DNA from: UMGS1002 sp050946195
GTDB lineage: Bacteria > Bacillota > Clostridia > Oscillospirales > CAG-272
Direction: 5' to 3'
Length of the DNA stretch: 22,677 nucleotides
Assembly: GCA_050946195.1 (NCBI GenBank)
Contig: JBMNUI010000034.1
Span: 1-22,677, forward strand
Part shown: in pieces, positions 1 through 7,138 of the stretch
How positions within the stretch are numbered: the first letter of the stretch is position 1
Layout of the letters: the number at the start of each line of letters is the position of its first letter
The notes under the pieces: model-generated
Seen by the model: the letters and a program-made list of their open reading frames with translations, nothing else
Told to the model about the DNA's origin: nothing
The model's database searches: none
Translations under genes and position numbers: made by a program

Positions 1-30
1 CTTAGGATATTTCCGTTTTAGCAATTGGAT

Positions 31-184
31 TAAAAGTTTTTGGGGTTTCCAAAGGGGGATTTTTTCAAAAATCCCCCTTTGGCGGGGGTCCGGGGGCGGA
101 GCCCCCGAGAAATCCATAATTGGGGGTGCGGGGGCAGAGCCCCCGAGGAAATCCATAATTGGGGGTGCGGGGGCAGGCCCCCGC
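31..184 (+). repeat. Structured intergenic repeat, copy A, with tandem GC hairpins
   Basis: The element opens with AAAAGTTTTTGGGG (32-45). A long hairpin follows, with arms AAAGGGGGATTTTT (51-64) and its complement (67-80). Then come three copies of a GC hairpin of the form CGGGGGC-loop-GCCCCCG at 91-107, 129-145 and 168-183, spaced 38-39 bp apart. The first two spacers are nearly identical (AATCCATAATTGGGGGTG). The core GGGGCAGAGCCCC (131-143) recurs exactly at 19361-19373. The element ends about 10 bp before the rqcH start. It could terminate an upstream transcript, but no T-run follows the GC hairpins. Confidence 0.75.
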
Positions 185-193
185 AAAAAATAA

Positions 194-1963
194 ATGGCAT
201 TTGATGCGGGCATGCTTGCCTGTGTGGTAAGCGAGCTGAAGCAGAGCGCAATAGGCGGGAGGGTGGAGAGGATTCACCAGCCCGAGCGTGACGAAATAGT
301 AATACAGTTGCGAACGCCCTCGGGCGTGCGGCGGCTGCTGATTAACGCCGGCTCGCACAGCCCGCGTATCGGCTACACATCGCTTGTAAAGGAGAATCCG
401 ACCACGCCGCCGAACTTCTGCATGCTGCTCCGCAAGCACCTGGGGAGTGCGCGGCTGAAGGAGGTAGTGCAGCAGGGCTTTGAGCGGGCGGTGTGGCTGG
501 GCTTTGAATGCCGGGACGAGCTGGGCTTTGACTCCACGAAATACCTCATTGCGGAGGTTATGGGCAAATACAGCAACCTGATACTCACCGACGCGAGCCT
601 CAGGATAATAAACGCGCTTCGCCCGGTGGACTTCACCACCAGCAGCCGCCGGCAGGTACTTCCGGGGATGAAGTACGAGCTCCCGCCGCCACAGGACAAG
701 GCCGACCCTATGGTGACAAGCCGGGAGGAGTTTTTCTCGGCGGTGGCGGCAGCTTCGGGGGAGCAGAAGGCCGAGAGGTTTATTGCCGACACCTACATGG
801 GCATATCGGCAACCGTGGCGCGCGAGATTGTATTTCGGGCAAGCCGCCGCATCGACACACCGCTGGCAGCTTGTGACACAGACCGGCTCTGGCAGAGTTT
901 TTCGGAAATTATAGAAGTGATATGCGAGGAGAGATTTACCCCCACTCTGATAAGCCTTGATGGCGAGCCGGTCGAGTATTCGTATGCAGACTTGACGCAC
1001 TACGGCGCGGGCGCCGAGCGGCGGCATTTTGAGAGCGCGGGCGAGCTGCTCGACGCATTTTACGGCGAGCGCGACCGCAGGTTCAGGATAAAGCAGCAGT
1101 CCGCAGACATACGCAGGATTCTTAAGGCGGCCGAGGCGCGTATTTCGCGCAAACTCGAGCGCCAGCGTGTGGAGCTGGCCGAATGCGTGCGGGGCGAGGA
1201 CTTTCGGCGGGACGCCGACCTTATCACCGCGAATATCCATGCCATAAAAAAGGGCGACGCGGTCGCGCTGCTCACAGACTACTCGGACATGCGGGAGGAC
1301 GGCAGCTTCGGGACGCGCAAGATAAAGCTCGACCCGCAGCTCTCGCCGGCCGAGAACGCGCAGCGGCTCTATAAAAAATACAACAAGCTAAAACACGCCA
1401 AGGTCGAGCTGACTCGCCAGATTGCGCTCGGCGAGGCCGAGCTTGAATATATTGCCAGCGTGCTTGACTCGCTTGAGCGTGCCGAGACTTCGGACGACCT
1501 TGCAGGGATACGGGACGAGCTGATAAAATCGGGTTATGTTTCAAAGGCGAAGGGCAACACCCTGCAAAAAAAGCAGGGACCCGGGATTATGACCTTCAGG
1601 ACCGATGGAGGATTTATAGTGCTCTGCGGGCGGAACAACCTGCAGAACGAGCACATAACCCACCAACTCGCCTCAAAGGATGACTATTGGTTCCATGTCA
1701 AAGGGCGGCCGGGGGCTCATGTGGTGCTGGTCACCAAGGGGCGCGCGCCGGGAGATATTGACTTCACTCAGGCGGCGCGGATTGCGGCGCTCTATTCGAG
1801 CGCGAGGGACGGACAGAATGTGCCGGTTGACTATACGCTGGTTAAGCACCTCAAAAAGACGCCAGGCAGCCGGCCGGGGTTTGTAATCTACCACACCAAC
1901 TGGACTGCCTACGTCACCCCCGACCCCGGGGAGGCAGAGCGGCTCAGGATAAAAACCGAATAA
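194..1963 (+). CDS. rqcH: Rqc2/NEMF-family ribosome quality control protein RqcH
   Basis: This 589-residue NFACT protein matches bacterial RqcH (YloA, formerly called fibronectin-binding protein FbpA) in length and order. The family binds obstructed 50S subunits carrying peptidyl-tRNA and recruits tRNA-Ala to add C-terminal alanine tails that mark stalled chains for degradation. The NFACT-N domain starts at MAFDAGMLACVVSELK and includes the GGRVERIHQP segment. A central coiled coil spans roughly residues 295-430. The NFACT-R domain is near the C-terminus, with DDYWFHVKGRPGAHVVL. At the position of the functionally important Asp97-Arg98 pair of B. subtilis RqcH, this protein reads Glu97-Arg98. 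An in-frame TAA directly precedes the ATG at 194, and the family N-terminus aligns there, so the start is firm even though no Shine-Dalgarno sequence is visible. Cytoplasmic. Confidence 0.95.
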   Translation: MAFDAGMLACVVSELKQSAIGGRVERIHQPERDEIVIQLRTPSGVRRLLINAGSHSPRIGYTSLVKENPTTPPNFCMLLRKHLGSARLKEVVQQGFERAVWLGFECRDELGFDSTKYLIAEVMGKYSNLILTDASLRIINALRPVDFTTSSRRQVLPGMKYELPPPQDKADPMVTSREEFFSAVAAASGEQKAERFIADTYMGISATVAREIVFRASRRIDTPLAACDTDRLWQSFSEIIEVICEERFTPTLISLDGEPVEYSYADLTHYGAGAERRHFESAGELLDAFYGERDRRFRIKQQSADIRRILKAAEARISRKLERQRVELAECVRGEDFRRDADLITANIHAIKKGDAVALLTDYSDMREDGSFGTRKIKLDPQLSPAENAQRLYKKYNKLKHAKVELTRQIALGEAELEYIASVLDSLERAETSDDLAGIRDELIKSGYVSKAKGNTLQKKQGPGIMTFRTDGGFIVLCGRNNLQNEHITHQLASKDDYWFHVKGRPGAHVVLVTKGRAPGDIDFTQAARIAALYSSARDGQNVPVDYTLVKHLKKTPGSRPGFVIYHTNWTAYVTPDPGEAERLRIKTE

Positions 1964-1965
1964 AC

Positions 1966-2010
1966 AGCGGGGCTGTCAAAAAATGCGGCAGCCCCGCCGC
2001 TTTTTTTGTG
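1966..2010 (+). terminator. Rho-independent terminator after rqcH
   Basis: A hairpin with core arms GGGCTG/CAGCCC and outer AGCG/CGCT pairs (with a short bulge) is followed by a run of seven T. It begins 3 bp after the rqcH stop codon, so rqcH is transcribed separately from the next gene. Confidence 0.85.
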
Positions 2011-2116
2011 TCGGTATTCTGCCGCGCTTGAAATATTGCCCGCCCTGCTTCACATAATATAGAGCGTAGTGGAAAAATACCGGACTTTAACGGGCACACA
2101 TAAGGAGGGCGGCAAA

Positions 2117-3220
2117 ATGGAAAAAACTGACTGGCAGAAGTGGGCTGCAATCATCTTCTGCGCGGCTGCCGCGATACTTGCCGGCTGGCTTTTTGTAAAA
2201 TACCTGCTCGGCATTTTCATACCCTTCCTTGTTGCATGGGGAGTGGCGCTTTTTGTGGTCCCGGCCGCGGGATGGGTATCAAAGAAAACCAAAATACCGC
2301 AAAAACTATGCAGCTTTGTATTGCTATTGGCCGTGCTGGCGGTAATTGTCGTGATCCTGACATTTGTCACGAACCGCCTGATTTATGAGCTGAAGCAGCT
2401 TGTCGGACGGATTTTGTCGGGCGAGGGCGAGCTGGGTGAGAGCATGAAGCGCATTGCCGGCTGGTTTGGGAATCTTGAGGAGAAAATCCCCTTTTTGCGC
2501 GACCTGCGCGGTCAGGACGGATTTGAGTCCTTCGTTGAGAACTTTAATAATCTGATTGTAAAGTTTCTGACCGACCTGATATCAAATCTCAGCGCCATCT
2601 TGCCCTCGGTCATCTTCCGGACGGTGGCAAAGCTGCCCGGAGCACTTCTGATTCTCATTGTCACGGTCGTGGCCTGCTTTTATTTTTGCATGGACCTGAA
2701 ATCCATACATGCCTCGCTGCTCCTGCTGTTGCCAAAGAGGGCGGCCGACTATATGCCGACCCTGAAATCAAAGGTATTCGGCGCGGCGGGGAAGTGGCTC
2801 AAAGCCTACTTGATCCTTTTCGGGATAACATTTGCCGGGCTGTTTGTCGGCCTTATGATACTCGGTGTCGAGTACCCGCTTTTTATTGCCACACTCGGCG
2901 CGCTGGTGGATATCCTGCCGGTACTTGGGGTCGGGACGGTTCTCGTGCCCTGGGGGCTATACGAGCTGATTACCAAGGATTTCAGGCTCGGCTTCGGCCT
3001 TTTAGTCCTCTACGCCGTCATGGTGATTGTGAGGCAGGTAGCCGAGCCGCGCGTGGTTGGGGATAGCTTCGGGGTTCATCCACTGATAGCGCTGGTCGCA
3101 ATGTACGCGGGACTCAGGCTCTTCGGGGTTGCGGGCATGATACTTTTACCCGCCCTCGTGATGCTGATTTTCAGCGTGCTAAAACCCAAAGAGCCGGCCG
3201 GCAAGAAAGCAGATAACTGA
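2117..3220 (+). CDS. AI-2E/YtvI-family multi-pass membrane protein
   Basis: This 367-residue hydrophobic protein has the AI-2E transporter family layout. Paired N-terminal membrane segments lie at about residues 9-50, another at about 60-82, and a soluble amphipathic stretch runs from about 90 to 170. A C-terminal block of membrane helices follows, including the family-typical ATLGALVDILPVLGVG and the late segment VRQVAEPRVVGDSFGVHPLI. Members include B. subtilis YtvI (sporulation) and E. coli TqsA/PerM. Proposed substrates range from autoinducer-2 to sodium ions, so the substrate here is unknown. I place the start at ATG 2117 because TAAGGAGGGCGG sits just upstream; an in-frame GTG at 2069 has no such site. 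A terminator separates it from rqcH. A weak promoter (TTGAAA at 2028 with a TA-rich element near 2055) is possible. Confidence 0.85.
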   Translation: MEKTDWQKWAAIIFCAAAAILAGWLFVKYLLGIFIPFLVAWGVALFVVPAAGWVSKKTKIPQKLCSFVLLLAVLAVIVVILTFVTNRLIYELKQLVGRILSGEGELGESMKRIAGWFGNLEEKIPFLRDLRGQDGFESFVENFNNLIVKFLTDLISNLSAILPSVIFRTVAKLPGALLILIVTVVACFYFCMDLKSIHASLLLLLPKRAADYMPTLKSKVFGAAGKWLKAYLILFGITFAGLFVGLMILGVEYPLFIATLGALVDILPVLGVGTVLVPWGLYELITKDFRLGFGLLVLYAVMVIVRQVAEPRVVGDSFGVHPLIALVAMYAGLRLFGVAGMILLPALVMLIFSVLKPKEPAGKKADN

Positions 3221-3226
3221 CTGCAT

Positions 3227-3259
3227 CTTATAATATAAGTTTAACTTATTGTAAACAAT
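3227..3259. promoter_or_regulatory. Cluster of overlapping AT-rich palindromes
   Basis: Three overlapping inverted repeats lie between the YtvI-like gene and the small exported-protein gene: CTTAT-aat-ATAAG (3227-3239), ATAAGTT-t-AACTTAT (3235-3249) and ATTGT-aa-ACAAT (3248-3259). A TATAAT sequence sits at 3229-3234, but no good -35 partner precedes it. This is operator-like or a weak terminator; the function is inferred only. Confidence 0.35.
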
Positions 3260-3340
3260 TAGTTAACTCAGGAACAACCAAAGCCCGAGAAACGTCAAAT
3301 GAAGTAAGAATTCAAAAAGAAAGGAAGGGCCGGCCTGAAA

Positions 3341-3862
3341 ATGATACTTTTTGTAATGTTGGTCTGCATTATGCTGCTTGTATTTTTGGCGTCGGACAGC
3401 CAGATACAAAGTGAAAATAATGCGGTCGACGGAGCACCGCCGTTATTTTCTTCCTCGTCGGCCCCGCGCTCGGATACGCCGGTTGATTTTTCCGACCTGC
3501 CGGACGACTTCAGCTTTTCTTTGAGCTGGAATATTGACCTGTCCGGTTCATACGACAGCGCAAAAGGAATTCTTAAATTGGGCGAATGTCGCCGGGAGCT
3601 GATACTGAGTGACGAGAAAAAGCGGGCGATACGCGAAATTCTGTCGAGCCTGAATGTGGCGGGCTTCCCCGACGCGGCAAGGTCCGATGTGTGTAGTCCC
3701 GGTGAGCTGATACTTACCGTCTACTGCGGCAGTGCCGAGAGGACAGTGGTCTGCTCCGGGAGCACCCTTGGGGATGGCGCTGTTGCCCGGCTTGCCCAAG
3801 CCTGTCATGCCATAATCGGCATCATCACCTCAACCGACAAGGACAGCGCGCTTCCCGCGTGA
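3341..3862 (+). CDS. Small exported or membrane-anchored protein, unknown function
   Basis: This 173-residue protein begins with a hydrophobic stretch (about residues 2-17), then an acidic, Ser/Pro-rich linker (about 20-55) and a compact mixed domain (about 60-160). I do not recognise the family. There is no lipobox cysteine after the hydrophobic segment, so it is more likely signal-anchored or cleaved than a lipoprotein. The N-region is odd because no Lys or Arg precedes the hydrophobic core. The reading frame upstream of ATG 3341 is Lys/Arg-rich and is closed by a TAA at 3305, two codons after another ATG (3299). The chosen start has AAGGAAGGG about 11 bp upstream. The gene may be monocistronic or follow the YtvI-like gene. 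Copy C of the dispersed repeat follows within 6 bp. Confidence 0.6.
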   Translation: MILFVMLVCIMLLVFLASDSQIQSENNAVDGAPPLFSSSSAPRSDTPVDFSDLPDDFSFSLSWNIDLSGSYDSAKGILKLGECRRELILSDEKKRAIREILSSLNVAGFPDAARSDVCSPGELILTVYCGSAERTVVCSGSTLGDGAVARLAQACHAIIGIITSTDKDSALPA

Positions 3863-3867
3863 CTTGT

Positions 3868-3938
3868 GGGGGCGCCGCCACCACCCCCCTGCTTAAGACC
3901 CTTTTGAAAAGGGTCAAAGTACCCCGAAAACTTTTCAA
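3868..3938 (-). repeat. Structured intergenic repeat, copy C
   Basis: On the minus strand this reads TTGAAAAGTTTTCGGGG (3938-3922), then a hairpin with arms GACCCTTTT/AAAAGGGTC (3897-3915), then a GC segment with GGGGG/CCCCC arms (3868-3887). This is the order seen in copies A and B, but with different stem sequences. It lies between two convergent genes. Confidence 0.6.
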
Positions 3939-3994
3939 CCTGTATTGTGAGTAAAGTAGTGCGGACTGAAGGTGGTATCTGCGCTGCTTCTGTC

Positions 3995-4033
3995 AGAAAA
4001 AACCGGCTGCAACGCATTTGCGTTGCAGCCGGT
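3995..4033 (-). terminator. Rho-independent terminator of fba
   Basis: A perfect 14-bp stem (ACCGGCTGCAACGC at 4002-4015 with its complement at 4020-4033) has a 4-base loop. On the minus strand it is followed by TTTTTTCTG. It ends 18 bp downstream of the fba stop codon. Confidence 0.95.
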
Positions 4034-4050
4034 AACTTATGGTCGACGAC

Positions 4051-5007
4051 TTATGCCTTCCCGTCCGAGCCGAGGACATTTACAATCTTGTGGGCGACCA
4101 TTTTTTTGACCTCGCTGCGCGCGACCGAAAGGTAAGCGCGGGGGTCAAAGGCCGACGGATCGGCGGCAAGCGCGCGGCGGATGGCAGCCGTCATCGCAAG
4201 GCGGATGTCCGAGTCTATGTTAATCTTGCAGACCGCCATTTTTGCGGCTTTCCTCAGCATTTCTTCCGGAATGCCTATGGCGTCGGGCATTTTGCCGCCC
4301 AGAGCGTTGATTTCGTTGACATATTCCTGCGGGACAGAGGATGCGCCGTGCAGCACAATCGGGAAGCCCGGGAGCCTTTTTCCGACCTCCTCAAGTATGT
4401 CGAACCTCAGGCGCGGCTTTGTGCCGGGCTTGAACTTGTAAGCGCCGTGCGAGGTGCCGATGGCTATAGCCAGCGAGTCCACCCCGGTTCTTTCAACGAA
4501 TTCCTCGACCTCATCTGGGTTGGTGAACATGGCGTCCTCGGCGCCGACCCTCACGTCGTCCTCAATTCCGGCCAAAATGCCGAGCTCGCCTTCGACCACA
4601 ACACCGTGCGCATGGGCATAGTCGACTACCCGCTTGGTCAGCGCCACATTGACGTCAAAGGGATATTTCGAACCGTCTATCATAACCGAGGAAAAGCCCG
4701 AGTCGACGCAGCTCTTGACCTGCTCAAATGCCCCGTCCGGGTCAAGGCCTGCTCCGCCGTGGTCAAGGTGAAGGACAAGGTCAAGACCTGTATCCTCCAT
4801 AGCCGCATTTACCAGCGCCATGAGGTAGGGCTGCTTTGCATACTTGCGGGCTCCGGCCGAGACCTGAAGGATTACCGGGGACTTCAGTTCCGCCGCTGCC
4901 TTGGTAATCGCCTGGATGATCTCCATGTTGTTGATATTGAAGGCGCCGATTGCGTATCCGCCGGCATATGCCTTTTTGAACATTTCGGTGGTGGTGACAA
5001 GTGCCAT
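4051..5007 (-). CDS. fba: Class II fructose-1,6-bisphosphate aldolase
   Basis: This 318-residue cytoplasmic enzyme reversibly cleaves fructose-1,6-bisphosphate into dihydroxyacetone phosphate and glyceraldehyde-3-phosphate in glycolysis and gluconeogenesis, using a divalent metal. The TIM-barrel class II signature is clear: LHLDHGG carries the catalytic Asp82 and zinc ligand His83, VVVEGELG carries Glu141, GTSHGAYK carries His187 and VLHGASS carries His220. The C-terminal KINIDSDIRLA segment binds the substrate phosphate. The start is ATG 5007, preceded on the minus strand by CAGGAG; an in-frame ATG eight codons upstream has no ribosome binding site. It has its own promoter (5047-5075) and a strong terminator, so it is monocistronic. 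Confidence 0.96.
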   Translation of the reverse strand: MALVTTTEMFKKAYAGGYAIGAFNINNMEIIQAITKAAAELKSPVILQVSAGARKYAKQPYLMALVNAAMEDTGLDLVLHLDHGGAGLDPDGAFEQVKSCVDSGFSSVMIDGSKYPFDVNVALTKRVVDYAHAHGVVVEGELGILAGIEDDVRVGAEDAMFTNPDEVEEFVERTGVDSLAIAIGTSHGAYKFKPGTKPRLRFDILEEVGKRLPGFPIVLHGASSVPQEYVNEINALGGKMPDAIGIPEEMLRKAAKMAVCKINIDSDIRLAMTAAIRRALAADPSAFDPRAYLSVARSEVKKMVAHKIVNVLGSDGKA

Positions 5008-5046
5008 ACTGATTTTCTCCTGAAGGTACATAATTTATTCGTATAT

Positions 5047-5075
5047 ATTGTACCCTTTGGTGCGGCGAAAATCAA
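5047..5075 (-). promoter_or_regulatory. SigA-type promoter of fba
   Basis: On the minus strand, TTGATT (5075-5070) and TACAAT (5052-5047) are 17 bp apart. The -10 box lies about 40 bp before the fba start codon. Confidence 0.7.
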
Positions 5076-5136
5076 GAGGCCGGGGAAAAATATGTTGATT
5101 TATTTCAAAATAACCAATAGCGCGCCCCGCCGGCCT

Positions 5137-5655
5137 TCATGCTATGACACTGCCCGGTTCGCCCTCTCCGACAACCGGTTCTGTAACCGCCGCTGCAGCT
5201 TCGGTAACCGTACCCAGCACCCTTGCCGGGGCCGGAGGATTTTCAGGCTGAGTCACGGCAGCCGCTGCGGCCGGGGCAGGCTCATATGTCTCGGCGGCAG
5301 TTGCAGGAATACCCTCAAGCCCGAAGCTGATGGCAATTGCCGCGTTCACCTCGTTCATAATCGCGTCGTCGAGGTGTCCGATCTTTTCCTTGAGCCGCCG
5401 CTTGTCGAGCGTTCTTATCTGTTCGAGCAGGATAACCGAGTCCTTAGCCAGTCCGGCCTTTTCGGCGTAAATGTCAATATGTGTCGGAAGGCGTGTTTTG
5501 CCCATCCGCGAGGTAATGGCTGCGGCTATCACCGTCGGGCTGTACTTGTTGCCGACATCATTTTGAATAATAAGTACCGGACGAAGTCCCCCCTGCTCGG
5601 AGCCGATGACAGGTGATAAGTCGGCGTAGAAAATATCTCCGCGTCTGACTATCAT
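5137..5655 (-). CDS. mazF: MazF/PemK-family (EndoA-type) toxin ribonuclease with long C-terminal tail
   Basis: This 172-residue protein has a core (residues 1-113) closely resembling B. subtilis EndoA/NdoA, a sequence-specific single-stranded mRNA endoribonuclease that acts as a toxin. Recognisable blocks are RRGDIFYADLSPVIGSEQGG, RPVLIIQNDVGN, SPTVIAAAIT and KDSVILLEQIRTLDK. The catalytic residues of EndoA, Arg25 and Thr48, occur at the same numbers, so the enzyme is predicted to be active. Residues 114-172 form an extra Ala/Pro/Thr/Glu-rich, probably disordered tail; EndoA itself ends at about 116 residues. The start is ATG 5655, with GAGAGGAC upstream on the minus strand. The antitoxin usually encoded just upstream (MazE/EndoAI) is not recognisable here. 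fba lies 130 bp downstream on the same strand with its own promoter. Confidence 0.92.
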   Translation of the reverse strand: MIVRRGDIFYADLSPVIGSEQGGLRPVLIIQNDVGNKYSPTVIAAAITSRMGKTRLPTHIDIYAEKAGLAKDSVILLEQIRTLDKRRLKEKIGHLDDAIMNEVNAAIAISFGLEGIPATAAETYEPAPAAAAAVTQPENPPAPARVLGTVTEAAAAVTEPVVGEGEPGSVIA

Positions 5656-5762
5656 TACCCAAGTCCTCTCTTTTGTTTTCGGCATCCCGCGTCAGGTCCT
5701 GTCGGTTCTCGGGGTGCCGTTTTGTTCTCCAAGTATATTTTTACCTTGTCCCTGCTTTTTTT

Positions 5763-5804
5763 AATCATCCCGGGGATGATTTGCAGGGTGGAATTTTGTT
5801 CCAC
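5763..5804. promoter_or_regulatory. Two inverted repeats upstream of mazF, possible operators
   Basis: A 19-bp palindrome with 9-bp arms (5763-5781) and a hairpin with 6-bp arms (5788-5804) lie 108-150 bp upstream of the mazF start. No T-run follows either on the strand that would need it for termination, so operators or leader structures are more likely. Inference. Confidence 0.35.
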
Positions 5805-6024
5805 TATTATCATATTGCATCGGATGTCGAAATGTGTCGGGGACGGGCACAAAAATTTAGGCTTGTCAGAGGGTTGTACGACAGGGCGGCATAAAGAGGG
5901 TGTCTTGTCCGCTGCCGCTTTTTCGTTGATTTTAGGCTTGTGACGATAAACCGGAAATTGTGTTTATGCTTTTTGGCTTTTTGAATAATTCCTACAAAAT
6001 CTTTGTTATTTGTATTAAAAACTA

Positions 6025-6054
6025 TTGCAAATATACACAATAAAATGTTATAAT
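6025..6054 (+). promoter_or_regulatory. SigA-type promoter of the MoxR operon
   Basis: TTGCAA (6025-6030) and a consensus TATAAT (6049-6054) are separated by 18 bp in AT-rich DNA. They lie about 95 bp upstream of the MoxR start, giving a leader of about 90 nt. Confidence 0.7.
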
Positions 6055-6149
6055 ATTTCTGTCCGGCAGGCAGCGGGCAGAAATCGAGCCGCCGGGGAAC
6101 AAACGGTAATAATTAATAAAAAATAGTAAGAAAGGCATGGAACCTGCTG

Positions 6150-7136
6150 ATGAACAAAGAGACAGACAAGACCTGCACGGAATTTGACACGGCAGCTGCT
6201 CACTCCAAAGTCCTTGCTGTAATTGACGAAATTGAAAAGGTCATCGTTGGCAAGCGCTCCGAGGTGATATTGCTGATGACCGCCCTTTTGTCGGGCTCCC
6301 ATGTACTTATTGAGGACGTGCCGGGTACCGGTAAAACCTCGCTTGCCGCGTCGCTCGCCAAGGCGACCGGTCTTAGCTTCAAGAGAGCCCAGTTTACCCC
6401 CGACGTCATGGCCTCGGACATCACCGGCTTTAACATATACAACCGGCAGAAGGAGAAGTTTGAGTTCCGCGAGGGGCTTGTCATGTGCAATCTCCTTTTG
6501 GCCGACGAGGTAAACCGCGCCTCCCCCAAGACCCAGTCGGCATTGCTCGAGGCGATGGAGGAGAACCGGGTGACGGTCGACGGAGTTACATACCAGTTGC
6601 CCGACCCCTTCATGGTGGTAGCCACCCAGAACCCGGCCGGTTATGTCGGCACATATCCGCTGCCCGAAGCGCAGCTCGACCGATTCGCTCTCAAAATCAA
6701 GATGGGATATCCTTCCTCCGACGAGGAGGTTAACATAATAAAGGCGCGCCGCGGTGTGAATCCGCTTGACAATGTGAACGAGATTATCGGCATCGAGGAG
6801 ATACGCGAGATTCGCAGGCATATTCCGGATATACACATAGACGACGAACTCTATGGCTATATAGTCGCGCTGATCACCTCCACAAGGAAGCACCCGCAGC
6901 TCGCCCTTGGCGCCAGCCCGCGCGCCTCGGTTGCGTTGATGCATTTAGCACAGGCCTATGCCTTCATCCGCGACCGCGACTATGTGCTGCCCGACGATAT
7001 CGGCGCACTCTTCCGCCCGGCGATAGGGCACAGGCTGATACTACGGCAGGAGGCAAAACTGTCGAACCAGTCGGCCGACAGCATTCTTGGCGAAATCCTG
7101 CGCTCAACAGACGTTCCGTACAAGGGAAAGAGATAA
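6150..7136 (+). CDS. MoxR-family AAA+ ATPase
   Basis: This 328-residue AAA+ ATPase of the MoxR/RavA clade (AAA_3) has Walker A at residues 56-63 (DVPGTGKT), Walker B around LLLADE (Asp119, Glu120), sensor 1 at VVATQNP (Asn161), an arginine-finger region at LPEAQLDRF (Arg178) and a C-terminal lid with SPRASVAL. MoxR ATPases act as chaperone-like remodelling factors and are typically encoded with DUF58 and vWA or transglutaminase partners, as here. It is cytoplasmic, probably a hexameric ring. The ribosome binding site AAGAAAGG (6128-6135) is unusually distant, about 14 bp from ATG 6150; a nearer ATG at 6137 is out of frame. It is first in a three-gene operon, with only 2 bp to the next gene. 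Its target here is unknown; the two membrane proteins downstream are the natural candidates. Confidence 0.93.
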   Translation: MNKETDKTCTEFDTAAAHSKVLAVIDEIEKVIVGKRSEVILLMTALLSGSHVLIEDVPGTGKTSLAASLAKATGLSFKRAQFTPDVMASDITGFNIYNRQKEKFEFREGLVMCNLLLADEVNRASPKTQSALLEAMEENRVTVDGVTYQLPDPFMVVATQNPAGYVGTYPLPEAQLDRFALKIKMGYPSSDEEVNIIKARRGVNPLDNVNEIIGIEEIREIRRHIPDIHIDDELYGYIVALITSTRKHPQLALGASPRASVALMHLAQAYAFIRDRDYVLPDDIGALFRPAIGHRLILRQEAKLSNQSADSILGEILRSTDVPYKGKR

Positions 7137-7138
7137 GC

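Larger units (their letters stand above)
5686..6149. other. Divergent intergenic region between mazF and the MoxR operon
   Basis: I see no convincing gene in these 464 bases. On the mazF side there are two inverted repeats, AATCATCCC-g-GGGATGATT (5763-5781) and GTGGAA-ttttg-TTCCAC (5788-5804). A 65-codon minus-strand frame (5852-5655) overlaps the mazF start but uses a TTG start and lacks a ribosome binding site. On the MoxR side, AT-rich DNA carries the promoter at 6025-6054. Confidence 0.6.

Noticed and set aside
88..184. A CRISPR array
   Set aside because: The repeats and the spacers between them are both nearly identical, units are only 38-39 bp, and no cas gene is present; this is a tandem structured repeat.
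30..251. Minus-strand frame encoding repeated GLPPHPQLWIS-type peptides
   Set aside because: The peptide repeat is simply a translation of the tandem GC-hairpin DNA repeat and overlaps the rqcH start.
65..1240. A 391-codon minus-strand open frame opposite rqcH
   Set aside because: It is antisense to rqcH, its start side runs into coding DNA, its other end runs into the repeat array, and it resembles no family.
2069..2116. N-terminal extension of the YtvI-like protein from GTG 2069
   Set aside because: The strong TAAGGAGGGCGG site lies inside the extension and serves ATG 2117.
4039..5616. A 525-codon plus-strand open frame opposite fba and mazF
   Set aside because: It lies antisense to two unmistakable genes, has no ribosome binding site or family resemblance, and its composition is that of a complement of GC-rich coding DNA.
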